A stretch of DNA of 64,000 nucleotides from Holothuria scabra (GCA_037179385.1 CM074193.1:41882846-41946845), one strand, 5' to 3'. Shown: positions 1 through 12,920, counted from the first letter of the stretch. Made by a program: numbers and translations. The notes: a model not told the origin generated them from the letters alone.

Positions 1-1930
1 ATGTTATTTCAGCATATTAAGTATACAGAGTACTACACGGAAGTCACTGCATGCAAGAAGCGCTTCTATAGGGAAGGTGTTTTGAATCAGGAGAGCGTTA
101 AGTTTCAGAGTTCAGTTACTGTTCAGTCACATTTCATCGGCATACGTACTGCTTTGTTTGGCCGTTCTACTCAGCATTGTTTGACCTTTCATGTCGTGAG
201 AATGCATAAATTACGGTTACATAATTCATATACACCAAAATTTGTTTTAGTCAGGTAAAAGAAACGGGTTTAAATTCAGAATGATAATCACGTATTTGGT
301 CAAATTTACCAGACTGAGTTTATTGGTTCAGGTGATCATGATTTGTTGGTGAAACAACAACCGGAGTTGTGCGAGTGACATATAAACACGGACCTGACAG
401 ACTTTTCATTTGGTCAACTTATCTCTGTCAATCACAGAAACGGTTCTAAGGGAATGTACATTTTGGTTTAAATGTAGACGCTACTGGTGAGTACATTTGA
501 ATCACTGTTTAAAAGAAAATCCTAACGCACTGTAAATAAAATTTATTGTACTTGAAACGATCCGACTTGCAGTTAGGAGTCCAGCATAAGCAGAACTTTC
601 ATTTAGTCCTGACGAAGAATCATGCACGATAAGAGCAGTCTTTGGGATTCATGTGATATGCATACAGACAGTATTAGGGGAAACTTAGGTGAAACCGAAC
701 TCGGGGTAAATTCCGAACGCCTTCATATCACTTGATAGGGACACGGGAAGAATATGAATGCCACTCGATGTTTCCACTTACAAGTAGCCTATTAACCCCA
801 AGTTCCACTACATTTTGAAGTCGTTGCTCCGTAATTGTCATAAAAAGGCTGAAACCTGCAAATCGATTTTGGAGATTTCAATGTTCATCACTTGGTAATG
901 TCATAATTTCATAATGTAACATAGTTGAACTGATAGGTAATCCTGAACGCCTTTCAAGTTTTCATTCTCAACATAACATGGCAGTGAATAAAGCATTTAT
1001 GCTTCAGGTAACACTGTAACCAGAGACACGTCACTCACAAACTCCAACCAAAATGTGAGCTAATTAATTGCTTTCTTTACTAATTAAAGGCAACAATAGA
1101 AACGTATGTGCCCTTACCCAGTCCAGTGTACAACAGCACCTAAAGCACTTTCTTTTCTTGTTGGAGTATGCAAGACGTGTCATGACGCCATAGCTCATTT
1201 ATACGTAATGAGATAAAACTTGCCATTTTCGAAGGCTGATATATCAGTAATTAGGTTGTTGTGAAGTAAACCAATATGGCTGACTTAAACAAACTATGTT
1301 CATGTTTTACTTCGCAACTGAAGACATCGACCTGATTTCCACAATTCTGTGTGAATTTTATTAAAAGTGGTGGGCTGATCTTATTTTCGAGTTCACCCTT
1401 TATTGGGTTTTACTAACAAATGATCAGCCATTCCCAAGGCATGATAATTTTGGCAAAATATTATCCTTTGTCTTGAGTGTTGGGCTGTAACATTGCGATA
1501 TAAACTACATTTGACTAGACTAGAGGAGTGTCGGCGAAATAAGTAAAATCGTGTAATTTGAACCACCACGTGGTGTGTATTGGCTTGGGCTAATGGGTAA
1601 TTTCCATGCAGTCAGCCTATGACCAACCTTAGTCTGTGCTAAATTGGTAAGTGGCGGCACCGTCCTTTGGGGGAGACAAGCAAAGGACAAGTGGATTTCA
1701 TGTGGAAATAACATCTTTTAGTCCCAGAATACAACGCTAAATGACGGGAAGGGGGTAAGCAGAGTGTTATCAATTTACTAATTTCAAATGATCTGAGAAA
1801 TGTTGGCAGCAATATTTTGCCCGATCATTTTACACAACAGGAAGTTCATTTTACACACCACGTTGGTTCAAATTGCACGTATGGTGAAAACTGGAGCACT
1901 TTTACAACTTTCTCACTCCTCACAAATTCC
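1..1930. other. No recognisable gene
   Basis: AT-rich DNA with stops in all frames. An 85-codon frame is open from the first base to about 258, but it has no recognisable motif and may just be cut by the window edge. I see no splice-bounded exon, RNA gene or repeat with a partner elsewhere in the window. Confidence 0.5.
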
Positions 1931-1933
1931 ATG

Positions 1934-1966
1934 GGGGAGTTATAGCTTATTAGCTACAACTCCCCG
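1934..1966. repeat. Hairpin of the GGGAGTT family
   Basis: GGGGAGTTATAGCT is followed after a few bases by TAGCTACAACTCCCC. The arms pair over about 14 of 15 positions. Similar GGGAG-loop-CTCCC hairpins lie at 4,848, 22,076, 36,983 and 45,269, so this may be a dispersed small element. It is not a bacterial terminator. Confidence 0.55.
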
Positions 1967-1969
1967 AGG

Positions 1970-4460
1970 AAAAAAGTGACTAGTATAGGTTTTTACTCTT
2001 CTACAAATAGAGTGTTCCGTTGCTTTTCCAAAACTGCCCATGAGAGCAGTTGGTTGCGCTTATTTTAGTTTTTGTTGGGTTTGTTGAAATGTTGAAAAAT
2101 CAACAAAGCGGTTTCTAAACTTTCCAGAAAAGTCGATTTTTTTGGGGTATTTAATCACCCCATTTCCAATTTTGAAAAAATGCAATTTCGATGCATCATT
2201 TCTCACCCTACCACTTTAAATATACTGCTTTTCAATCATTGTTAATGGAAGTCAAGTCAACGGTTAATACAAGGCAATTGCTTCACGAATGACTTCGCCA
2301 GTCTTTGCCAGTAGATTGTCCTAGATTTCCTGTTACATGATACATCACTTCATGCATTTGAGGAGGTTTCTTTTCACTGAGTCTACATTTATTGACTTTA
2401 ACATCTTAGAAAATAAACCCCGGGAACAAAGCAATGCAAGTTAAAGATGTAACACATTTTATGAGTTATAAGACAATGCATATATAGTATATATATATAT
2501 AATCTTTGCCAGTTTTAGCATTTGAATGAGAAACTATATTTCCCTGAAGCTGGGATTTCAATACCACGTGCCTACTTTTCAGTTACTACTGGTAAAGAAA
2601 ATCTCTGTGAGGTATAACCCTTTCACTTACAGTCCTACTGGAATGCAACTGGAAATTAAGTGTAACCAACAACTCTCACATTAACTCACAGACAAAGTTT
2701 GAATTCCTACAAAATATTATTGTGAGTCATGATATCATGGTGAGAATTAAACCCAATAACTGCACTTCACTTTGTTCAGTAAAAACCATAATTGCTTGCT
2801 AACGTAATTGATACAATTTGCACTGGACATTACAAAAGAAAATAATTACCGAAATGTCTTAAAAACTTAGCTGAATTTATCGCACAAAGCAAAGCTAGCA
2901 ATAAAACATTCCAAGTTGCACCACATTAACTGAAAAATAGTAAGAATTCAGCCCTCTGTCAGTTACTTCAGTTTTGAGACTTGGGACAGAACAAAACAAG
3001 CGCACACGGCACAGCAGTGACACACTAGTACTAGTATATGGAGTGGGCTTGGCCAATTATTTTAAACAACAGTTTAAAATAGGTGTCTTGTTAAAGACAA
3101 CACTACAAAGAATGGATTAACTGGTACCCATTAGAACAGGAACTAGCTGTTCTAAGGATTCCCATTTCCAAAAAAGAAAAAAAGGCCTAGACTAGCTGAT
3201 TAACAAACCTTGTATTATTAGGACTCAATTAGTGTTCCCTACTGGTGTGTATGAAATTGCTTACTGACAACGTTAATAGACCACTAACTTCCCATTCAAA
3301 CCTATGCAAATGTACACGGAAAATTATTGAATATGAATTTAATTTTCCAGGCACAATTGCACCATCGCATGATCATTTCCAATGACAAACTTGTAACCAA
3401 TGGGAAGCGAAGACCCTTTTTCTAATAGATTTTACTTAGTCTCTCCGTTTTTATTCTTGAACTAAGTCAAATTCACAGCAAATATGCGTCATCCTTTAAG
3501 GCCTTGAAAAAGGCTACCTTACCTCATTTTCTGGTTTCTCAATTACTACGATCAATTGTAAAATTTTGAAAGGGAAATTAGACTTTCGGAGTTCAAATTA
3601 TCACGTTTTGTAACTTGGTTGCGCCTTCTATTGAATAAGTCATCAACTTTAACCTTAGCATACTTTCAGTATTAGTGCCGCGAAATGTTGTCAGTTGCTT
3701 CGACGTTTAGGGGCGGGGCTGTAAGAAAACTAGGTTTACAGCTCATTATCTCTCCTGTTGTCCACTTTCTGTACCCCACTTTCCCCTACTGTTCTTTTTG
3801 TAACTTTCGTTCACTTTTCCGGAGATCGATTGCTCGAAATACACGTACACCGTGGGCATTATCAGTTACTAAATTTAACATGCAAAATATTTACAGCGTA
3901 CGTTTAGCCTTTCATAATTACCAAGCCTGATTTTTTTCCTAATTATATTCACCTCCCTTGCGCCTTGTGGTCGTATTCTGTCACCGTGGCTTTTATGAAA
4001 CTTTATGACGAATTTACGAAGGTGTTATCACGTACACTGAATACATATTAGAAATGTAGCTTTTGAAAAAGACAGTGACGACGCCAGAATGGCAAATGGG
4101 GGAGGAAGAAAACTTAGGGGAAAAGATGATTTTAGGGGGAACACTTTTCGGGCACAGGGCGAAATCGAGCCGAAAGCTCCGGTTACTTAGGAAGGAGACT
4201 TTGTCAAGGTAAAAAGCCCCCAGAAGCTTTAAGCATATCTCCGGATGAAAAGATAAGTCTTATGAGAGGTATATTATTTATTTTTTGGTTAACCCAACTT
4301 CCAACAGACTCTCTTAATTCAAAAGCTTCAAAAATATTCTTTTAGGGTTAAAATAAACCTATTCGATTGGAGTTAGTGACCAGTCTGACGTCCGATCGGT
4401 CACTTAACCCGACTCTAAAGTTAAAACTTAAATTCCAATATTTTAAATATTATATTTAAG
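1970..4460. other. No recognisable gene; short TA microsatellite
   Basis: AT-rich DNA without a convincing coding frame. A short (TA)n tract lies near 2,486-2,502. The 81-codon frame at 3,685-3,930 has no motif I recognise and is not claimed as a gene. Confidence 0.45.
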
Positions 4461-4539
4461 CGAGTAACTGAGGGCCAATGGGGAAAAGGGCAAAATCTGT
4501 GGGCGAAAGGGCATATGCCCATCCTGCCCCCTCCTGCCC

Positions 4540-4700
4540 CTGGCCTGAACGTTATCACTACAGAGGATCTTGAGTCATCTGGGCAGTGCACACCGCCAGT
4601 GCTACAAGCCTGCGTAGCGCCTCTGGGGCCGCAGCCTCCTTTAGGCTGCCGCCCCTCGGAGCCTGCCGGCGACTGCAAGAAATTCCTTTCAATGTGCCCA
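4540..4700. repeat. GC-rich dispersed repeat, copy 1
   Basis: A GC-rich block in AT-rich surroundings. The segments GCGTAGCGCCTCTG and GCCTGCCGGCGA, in the same order and followed by AATTCCTTTCAA, recur near 25,310-25,395. The two copies therefore belong to one dispersed repeat. The family is not identified, and I see no convincing tRNA A and B boxes that would make it a tRNA-derived SINE. Confidence 0.6.
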
Positions 4701-4847
4701 ATAGCTGATTGTCTTAATATTCATGAGCATTCACCACAATTCGTCTATTCCTGAGGTAGGCGGTGTTCAACGACCAAATTTTTGCAATGCTAGTTGAACA
4801 CAAAGACGTTTAAACCAAACAAAAACACAGGCTTACTGCGTCCGTTC

Positions 4848-4869
4848 AGGGAGTTGCTAGCAACTCCCT
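4848..4869. repeat. Perfect 22-bp palindrome
   Basis: AGGGAGTTGCT is followed immediately by its exact reverse complement, with no loop. It is the cleanest member of the GGGAGTTG hairpin group seen in this window (also near 1,934, 22,076, 36,983 and 45,269). Confidence 0.8.
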
Positions 4870-5794
4870 ATAATGTTAAAGCTTTTAATTTAGATGGAAA
4901 CCTTGGAAGGCCTTTTTCCATCAATAACAACTTTCTTCAAAGAGTTGATTTAAAAAGAATAATCTTTTGTTGAAAAGTATCAAACTATCTTTACCCGTGA
5001 CTGTGTGATCGGTTGTTCTTAACTAGACATGCCCGTACTTGCAGGCAAGTACATATGGAAGCCATTGAGTTATGGGAGTCTTGTGTTATTAAGCCTGTAC
5101 GTAATATTGCCGTATTCCATTCAGGTTGTGAAGTGGTGAAATCACCGCGTTTATTTTTTCTGCCACTATTAACTAAGTAGTATGGTTATATGAAAGTTTC
5201 GCGCAATTCTGCTCTTTTTCGTAAATATCATCGCCGACTTACCACAAATATCGAAAGCGTTACACTCAAGTTAGTCTTGAACTCTTTGTCTTCAATTTGA
5301 CAAATTAGACGTTGCAGATTGTTGGAAACTTATAAAATAACGACGGATTGAAAAAAAAAAATGCAGACGGTATTTCCAGCTGGACATGACCTTAAGTTTC
5401 GCTCACGGTCTGTTTGGAAGATGGCGTAGTATTATAATGCAAAATCGGAGACGGCATTTCTGATGTGGTGGGTTTATGGAATGTTGGGAATTCCCTACGA
5501 CCTTAAAGGGTTGGTGCTGAAGGAAAAAAAAACTTCTACAATTCATTTGGCTATATAGTTCAGCTTGATATAGTTAACAAGATTAACCAAAATGACAGTG
5601 TTGGCACATTGGCTGTGGCCTTTGGACAGAATGGTGAATGGTTAAGTTAGACCTGAAAACTGATTTGAAAGTCAAATAGTTGGAATTTAGATTTTGATAC
5701 TAAAAACATTATTAAAGGGAAGGGTTAAATTAATTTTGCTCCTTTTATATAGGGTCTAAATACAAAAAATGAACCTACCTCTTGCTATTTTCTG
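4870..5794. other. No recognisable gene; probable 3' flank of the pogo-type element
   Basis: Downstream flank of the pogo-type transposase, which is read leftwards. I looked for a terminal inverted repeat matching the other side near 7.5 kb and could not find a convincing one, so the element boundary is unresolved. Confidence 0.4.
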
Positions 5795-7399
5795 CTATTC
5801 TTCACCTTTGCGATGTGGACAAGTGAAGACTCCATCATTAGTAATATCTTCCACATTTTCTGGGACACAGCATTGAAGGTGTGTCCAGTGGCCACGGTTG
5901 CACTGAACCCAGTCTACAAATGCAACCTGCCTCCTTAAAACACCAGGAAGAGTTGGGGGGGGGGGGGTCTGTTACACATGCAACAAACCTCTGTATTGCT
6001 CATTTCTGACTCATCAGATTAACTACCTGACTCCGGGGGGTGACATGAGGCTGATGATTCCATGGGGGGCTTTTGAGGACCTACAACTTTTTTGAACTCT
6101 CTTTTTCCAAAAGGACTTTCTTTATCTTCAATATTATCTTCTCTTCAGTAATTGCGACACCCCCAGGTCTATATGCTACTTTCCATGTCTTTGCCACTGC
6201 TGTTGCTGCTTGCTGTGGAAGGAGATCATCTAAAAATTTTATGAATTCAGGGTTTGAAGTAGGAAGGCGAAGGGCCGGGAAATTTTGACTTGATTTGAGT
6301 GTATCACCGAGAAAGTGGTGCTGATCAATAATATCCTTGTTGAAGGGGAATTTGCCAGCCTTTTTGAAAGATGATATCAAATTTGAAGGTGTAAACGCCT
6401 TAAGATATGCCTTTGATATCAGCTGACACACCTCATACCTTGTAATGACTTGACCTGGGTTGTTCCTCATGTATGTTTGTAATGCATGGTAGTAGAAGTC
6501 CTTGAGAGGTTTGAAAGTGCCCACATCAAGGGGTTGCAGCAAGTGGCTAGAATGAGGGGGAAGGACAAACAAGATAATTTTCTTGGACAGGGCATAATTA
6601 ATAAGACTGAGAGAAATATGAGAAGCATGCCCATCGTAGAGGAGTAAACTAATGTGTTGATCAGGGTCTCTCGCTGGTAAATATTTTGAGAAATGGTTCT
6701 CAAGATAGTTGATAAAGACCTCTCCGTTACTCCAGGCACTTTTTGTCATTTGAAACCCACTCCCTGGGTATGCCCCTGCTTTAAGCCCATCAAATAAATA
6801 CTTGCCTTTGAATATAAAGTAAGGGGGGATGGCATATCCGGCTGCACTTCCTGCAGCAAGAACGGTTGTATTTGCCCCCTTGTCACTGGTGATTGCATTT
6901 ATTTTGAGACCCCTTGGAGCAACAACTTTGGTGGGTCTGTGTTCGAAATTAAATCCAGTCTCGTCAACATTGAAGATAAGGTGAGGTTTGTCTGCAATAT
7001 CGTATTTCAACATAATATTGCTCAGTTTATTGAAATATTTGGAAATGGACTGTTTTGTTGTAGCTTTTGTCCGCTTCATTTCCAGTTTCGAAGGTCTCAA
7101 AACCTTAAATTCTGGCCACCTTGAGAGGAAACCATTGGGCCAGTGCTGAGATAGCATACTATGCGGGTCGTCTTTTACTTTGAGAAAAACTGCTGTTTGT
7201 GTTGCTATTTTCAAAACATCTGAACGTGCAAGGGGTACCCTAGTTTGGCCATTTGGACGATGTGATCCTTTAGCATTCTTTCCTCTTCTTGTGGAATCAG
7301 AGATGGCCGTCCCTTCTGACTATCGCTTTTATCCTTTTTAAGTCGAGATCTCAGAGTAGACTCAGTGATACCACACAGCTTGGCTGCCTTACGTTTAGA

Positions 7400-7433
<34 letters not shown>

Positions 7434-7471
7434 GACAAGTGTTATTGCTCTTAGTACTTGGTTTTCTTCAT
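5795..7471 (-). pseudogene. pogo/Tigger-type transposase, broken by frameshifts
   Basis: Relic of a DDE transposase of the pogo branch of Tc1/mariner (DDE_1 family), which cuts and pastes its own DNA element. Reading leftwards: a helix-turn-helix remnant of Psq type (SKRKAAKLCGITESTLRSRL, about 7,330-7,400) is preceded by a poly-A run that gives a lysine string. A one-base loss near 7,215 shifts into the 377-codon catalytic frame at 6,081-7,214. That frame has FNVDETGF, LLYDGHASH and QPLDVGTFKPLK. Its aspartates (residues 84, 194 and 230) give a DD35D pattern. After the stop at 6,081 a different frame gives EVCCMCNRPPPP. The 13-G run at 5,955-5,967 then shifts to a frame with VDWVQCNRGHWTHLQCC and FTCPHRKGEE, ending at 5,795. 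This is the Cys/His finger found at the C-terminus of many related invertebrate proteins. The likely original start is ATG at 7,469-7,471. At least three frame breaks make it inactive. Confidence 0.88.
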
Positions 7472-9719
7472 ACTAGGCCATGTACCGTTTGAGCTGGATT
7501 ACAAAACGAAAAAAGACACCCCAAAAACATATGAAAAAATCTACTTCACCAATTCAGAGGAATATAGTCTATTCAACACTTCGGTCACTTCAAAATAAGT
7601 GGAAAATGTGTGGTGCATAGACCACATTATTTCTCCCTACATCAACGCTACCTCTTTAAGGCAAATGTTTTGATATGCCGCAGTATACACAGCTGTGCGC
7701 AAAAGTACAGCTGAACGCCAAAGCCTAAGTGATATGTACATATGTATAACATGTTAGTAAACAGACAGTCGAAGTTGTAGGTACTGACCAGTCTGCCGTG
7801 TGAGCAAGAAATCGTCGGCTTTCTGACAATCATTTCTATACTTCTCAAAAAAAATATTGCAGAATAAACCAAGGTAATATTTTTAGACGTTTTGGATTTA
7901 ATTTAGGAGAAAACTAACCTTAAATGGGTTCATCTTGATGAAAAAATCCCCCTTTCTTAGTTTCAGTGGTCCAAGGGTTAGACTATTGCGTTGCCACGGT
8001 AATATGGGGTAATTTTAGAGAGCTCCCTTTACCAAGGGTGCGCGAAACTTAGGGTAGGTAACTACTGGGTTAGGGTTACTACTGGAAAAATACGAAGTAA
8101 GTTAAATGCTGAACGAGAAACGTTTGATTACCTTTGCATTCCTTTGGCTAATCTCACTGTTCTGGCCAGGCCTATGTATTTATACCCTGTCACATTGTCA
8201 ATGCAGTGCATGCATCGCAGCTAGGGCCGCAGCTAAGACTGTCAATGTACTTGCGCTTGGTAGGTTGCGAGGTACGGTGTAACCAAAAATAAAAGATATA
8301 CTTAGAGTAACCCGTCTGTCGAGGTATTTGGTTTATTCATAACACCATCAGCAAAATGAAGTTGCCGTTGACCACAAGGGTTACCCTGTTTAGGTTGCTT
8401 GCGGAACCAGTAAGTTAGCGTAACAGTCGGTCAATCATTCGACCACAGTGTACTTAAGGGCAAGGCACTGAAGTCAGACGGTATTGAAGTACAGGTAAGC
8501 AGTATACGTTTTGTTTGCGTTCCCATCCCTATACGTGTACGTCCATTATGAACGTTTATGCTTGATTACGGATGGATTTTGAAAAATTTTGCAATTCGCG
8601 TGCGTAGCAGTTCGCTTGGCCAACAATTTAATGTTGTACATGTGCGCAGGAGAACCTATATCGAACCTTGCAAGCAGGCGAAAAACTCTTTCTCGTGCGT
8701 AGCGGTTCGTTATGGCAATACGTTCATGCGGAATTTGTGTGCACGAGAAGGTATACCGAGTCGCATAAGCAGTCGAAAAAGCATGTGACAAGTAGAGCAA
8801 TCCCTACAATCGAAGCTGTAGGCTTCGATTAATTAACTGCTGTACTGTGTGTGTATGCTTGCACGGTACCACACAATACCACAATGTCGAATTACATCGA
8901 CCGCCTGACTCCATGTGCTGTTGTACAATAGTACAGGCGTTTGCCTGTTAAATAAACATTAACAGCCATGCTTCAACCAATATACGTAGAGTTATGTGAA
9001 TGAAGTTTCCGTAGGATTTCTACTCAAGTTGAAATGATTTTGGGTCCAACCTCCCGGTCGTTGCCTCTTCGTAGCGATGAGCTAAATGAAAAGACTTCGT
9101 CAGCCCCGCGGGCTACCTAAAAGGGTGCTCCGATTTATCAATCGAAATTTCGGCAGTTTGGGTAAAGATATTGGTGTTAATTTGGTTAAACATTGGCAAG
9201 ACCCCATCTCGACTGAACCGCTCAGGCTTTAAGTCCATTCTATGAAAAGGCTTAAAGAAAGCCACCCTTCTCTAATACTTCAGGTGATGCATCTACTTTA
9301 TCACACTAGACCTAACCATCTTTGGCTTACCACCCTGAAGATGGGAACTATTCGAGCAGGTATTCTTCAAGTTTTCAAACTTCTTTGTGACACAAGTACT
9401 CTTTCGTCTGAGTTGCGCTTTGTTAAACTGGTTCAAAAATGTCGGGTTCGAAACCATTGTAAAACAAAACTTGAGAAGCATTTCGAAAGGCCTGCAGTTA
9501 GAAAAAGAGGCATCGTTCCCAATGAAGTCCGCCCCATAAAATGCAAGGGTGTCATAAAATTTTGAATGTTTTTTTTTAAAGTCCTTAACAAGTCGAAATA
9601 CTATCTATAGGAAGTTACGTGCTTTAGAAAACTTAAATCAATTGGAGTAAACCTATGTTAACCCCACTAGCGTGGTAAGTTTAATTTCCTGAAACAGGCT
9701 GTTCCCACGGCTGGCATGT
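7472..9719. other. No recognisable gene; one short hairpin
   Basis: Unassigned DNA. AATCGAAGC-tgta-GGCTTCGATT near 8,808-8,830 can fold as a short hairpin. The interval 8,580-8,720 contains two similar segments around GTGCGTAGCRGTTCG. The 107-codon frame at 9,242-9,565 has a normal-looking basic composition but no family I recognise, and it is not claimed. Confidence 0.4.
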
Positions 9720-9734
9720 TCCTGGGGTGGTGCC

Positions 9735-10240
9735 AGCGGGGGGGGGGGGGGTATGGCCCCTCCGTCGGGGAACACTGCCCCCCCCCCGTCAGGGAAGGTC
9801 GGCGGTTTCATCGGGGAGGCCTAAAAATAAAAAAAAAAAAAAAAAACCCCACAAGGACTGAAGTTACTGGATGGACCATCTAGAACATATTTTTTGTTTT
9901 GTAATGCTATTTTAATACATGTCGGAACTGATTTTAAATCACTTCTTAACTCTGTTAAACCTCATTCTATGTACCTTGTCCTATTTCTTCCCCCGTCGAG
10001 GAAGGACGACAATTTTTCTGGCAGGCCTTAATATGAAAAACGTGAAGTACTGAAGTTCCTGGATGGATGACGATGATTTTTTTCTTTTTGAACATTTTTT
10101 TTTTTAATCACTTCTTACTAGCTCTTCTATCCCTCATCCCATCTTCAATCTGTGCGCGCAAGATCATGCCTCCGTCGGGGACGGGCTACCTCACCCCCTG
10201 TTGTTGCGAAAATCCAATTTCGTCGGGGAGCCTTCCTCTA
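9735..10240. repeat. Duplicated module with CCGTCGGGGA blocks
   Basis: Blocks reading CCGTCGGGGA or a variant occur several times. Two copies of ACTGAAGTTNCTGGATGGA followed by T-rich DNA and AATCACTTCTTA lie near 9,857-9,945 and 10,050-10,125. This looks like an old tandem duplication of about 190-200 bp. It also holds a G run near 9,739 and an A run near 9,830. Confidence 0.6.
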
Positions 10241-10840
10241 CAGACTCACGATAAAAGATGTTTGTCTGTAGTCACTCGGACGACCTTCTTGATCTTGATC
10301 TTTTAGAAGACCATATTCTCGGAAGGAAACTCACAATTCCGAATTCTCCTTACAAAACAGACGAGAGGTTGTTCATGTGCGTGCAGTACCCAATGGTCTG
10401 CCATTTGGCCTGTCCGTTCGGACAGTCGAATTCTTACAAAGGTAAAGAATATCGGTCATGTCGTTTTCAGCTACACATAGTGATAAACAGCGGTGTGAGA
10501 AAATCTCCCCATAAGTCTGACTGAGAATTTATTTGAAGTCACCTTGTGACGTGCCATATTTTCAAATACCTTGGGAGTTAAACCGTTTAAAGGCCGGAGT
10601 TCGGGTAGTCACGTTAAAAATTTCATCTATTCAGTGGACCTTGCAATTGAATTTAACGAAGATCCTTAATGCAGTCTCCCCCCACCCTTCCCGAAAAGAG
10701 AAAAGAGACAAGACCACTACATCTAATTTGAGCAGTACCTTTTATCTGGTACTTTTCTGATCATTAGCGAGTTGGATTTTTTCTCTATTGAAGTGAAACT
10801 TTCATTTTAAAGGAAGGCTCAAAATAACTACTGCTTCATT
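10241..10840. other. No recognisable gene
   Basis: Short overlapping open frames (10,258-10,524 and 10,533-10,760) carry no motif I recognise and no sign of splice bounds. Confidence 0.4.
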
Positions 10841-11260
10841 TCTAGTTACAAGCCTGGGAAATGCCATTTCGGCTTTGTTAGGGGTTACATTTTTTAATAA
10901 TTTTCTGTACGCTCCGCACAGATAGTGATTTAGTCGAACAGATAACTGGATAACTGAACAGAACAATGCGTGATTGTAAATTATTCTTCGTATTGGGGCA
11001 GTATTATAAAGTGAAAATAATTTTATTGCGAAAGAAATCTAAAAGTAAGGACTTCTTTAATTCTAGTTATGAGCCCAGGAAATGCCATTTCCTGCTTTCA
11101 GGGGGTTCTCAATTTTTCAAAAAAATTCTGTGTCCTCGACTTAGATAACCTTTTGGGCAAAGCAGCATTACATTTTTTCGGACAAAAAACAATTCTGCCC
11201 CCTCCCAAACTGACACTCTCCCGTACACCTATGACAATAAATAAAATATAAAACTTCAAC
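10840..11260 (+). repeat. Two diverged copies of a dispersed repeat segment
   Basis: The pattern CTAGTTAYRAGCCYRGGAAATGCCATTTC, followed by a run of G and ATTTTTCA-AAATTTTCTGT, appears near 10,842 and again near 11,064. The same segment occurs near 17,428 and 43,907, inside larger shared repeats. It marks a multi-copy family in this genome whose class is not identified. Confidence 0.6.
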
Positions 11261-11754
11261 TATATGCGAAGCCGAATTTTCCCTCGGGAGGATGCTCAAA
11301 ACCTGCATGATGATATTCAGTAACCTCAACAAAACTAGAAATCACCCCCTACTTGCTTTTCCTCATGAGAATGTCAGATTCCTCCATTAAAACACAAAAC
11401 TGTCATGAAATTACAATTTTTCTCCAATGTTTGGTTTAGATTGTTAAAAGTGACACAATTTTCCAATTTCTATGGATACTCCGTAAAATAAAGGAGCACT
11501 ACTTATTCGTGGCTTTATGGCATTGAATTCCGATGCGTGTTTCTCAAGATATGAGCAAGTACCGTTGTCACACTGTCAAAAAAAAGTGAATTTGAAGCAA
11601 GCACATATGGCCACGTAGCCTCGTGTGAATGGACAATCTTTTAAGTTGCTTTGAAGTTTGAACTTAACAGTCTATTTTCTCTCCAACAATCCCATATTAT
11701 CAGAATGTGATTACATAAGTAGCGTACGAACTTTACAAAGTTTGAATTCTTCTC

Positions 11755-11833
11755 CTAATCCCCAACCCTAATCCCTAACCCTAATCCCTAATCCCCAACC
11801 CTAATCCCTAACCCTAATCCCTAACCCTAATTC
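11755..11833. repeat. Interstitial telomere-like tract (CCCTAA variants)
   Basis: About 80 bp built of CCCTAA, CCCTAATC and CCCCAAC units, i.e. degenerate versions of the animal telomere repeat TTAGGG read on the other strand. It sits internally between ordinary AT-rich DNA, so it is interstitial. A product of double-strand-break repair or an old fusion are the usual explanations, but neither is shown here. Confidence 0.75.
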
Positions 11834-12540
11834 CTACCACTAACAAAGAACACAATCTATACAATACAATGGCAACAGCCAATCAAGAAACACCTCGTTA
11901 AACAGTGCGCGGACTGAGAAACAAAGCATTCTTCTCCTATCCTGTTCATCATACGCACTAGTCTAGAAATGATTAACTTTGTTCATTTATACCGTATGCA
12001 ACAAGACTTTGATCATAGATACTATAAGGAAAGAAAATTCTTTGTGTGAGGAAGTAATATAACCTCTGCTGACCTCGAGATATTCTAGGACACAAATCTA
12101 GAGGCTTCATTCACTGAGAAATACATGTCCGACTTGAATGGTGGTTTAACCACAATGTAGATTTCGTTCGTTCTTTACGAATGAAAATTGAAGGTTTGCT
12201 TAAACTTCTCCGGCAGGATAAGTAATCAGTTTGTCCCGTCACGTATCCGTACTAAAAAGCAAGATGCAAAAGATTTCTCAAGCAGATGCGGATTCCTTTG
12301 CTTAGTAAACAAGTGACAATATTGCCTATAGACCTACCAAATATTACAAAACCTAATCGTTTCTTACAAACAATTTTAACAATAATCTATTAAACTCATA
12401 TACGTGCATGTAGTAATTCACGAAATACAAATTCAAGTGCAGTGCTAAAGGATTTATATAGTCCGTCATGGCCTTGTTACAGAGTTCCAACAGATTATCA
12501 CATAACTTCGTTATAATTCACTACAGTCCCAAGAACCAAT
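11834..12540. other. No recognisable gene
   Basis: AT-rich DNA. I see no coding frame, RNA gene or repeat with a partner in this window. Confidence 0.4.
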
Positions 12541-12689
12541 TAGTTTCTCATTTTCATCTTATTGGGTGTCATCCTACCTCCTTTTTCAAGAAACATATCA
12601 AATTTTAGCCGGTTAGCAATACATAAAATACATATAAATAGGCAGTGGATGTTTCCTTGAAAGTTATAGGAGCACGAAACATCCATGAT

Positions 12690-12920
12690 AACAGATCCCT
12701 TACTTTTTGTTACATTTTTCCTCTCTGCCTGATTACCTCTTATCACTTCAGGGAGAAAAAGAAGCCCACTACATGCAGACTTGATTAAGTCAAGTTTGAT
12801 ATCTGATTTATTGATTGACTGTAAAAGATGTGTTTCAATACACAAAACTTACGTAATATTTTGGGTTAGCTAACAGGTCAGTCAGCATGTGTTAATTGCT
12901 TTTCACTCAGCGTGAACACA
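12690..12920 (-). repeat. Dispersed repeat shared with 33,600-33,830
   Basis: On the minus strand this reads CTGACTGACCTGTTAGCTAAC, later CAATCAATAAATCAGAT, and then a purine-rich part ending in ATGTAACAAAAAGTAAG. The same series in the same order is on the plus strand at about 33,630-33,825. The family is unknown. Confidence 0.65.

Noticed and set aside
4540..4700. tRNA-derived SINE for the GC-rich repeat
   Set aside because: The two copies match each other, but neither shows paired A and B boxes or a poly-A tail.
9242..9565. 107-codon plus-strand frame with basic residues
   Set aside because: Considered as a nucleic-acid-binding fragment, but no motif or repeat partner supports it.
12540..12845. 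Minus-strand 101-codon frame whose start (CIETHLLQSINKSDIKLD) resembles the endonuclease domain of non-LTR elements
   Set aside because: The following residues do not fit that domain, and a homologous repeat at 33,600-33,830 has no such frame, so the likeness is probably chance.
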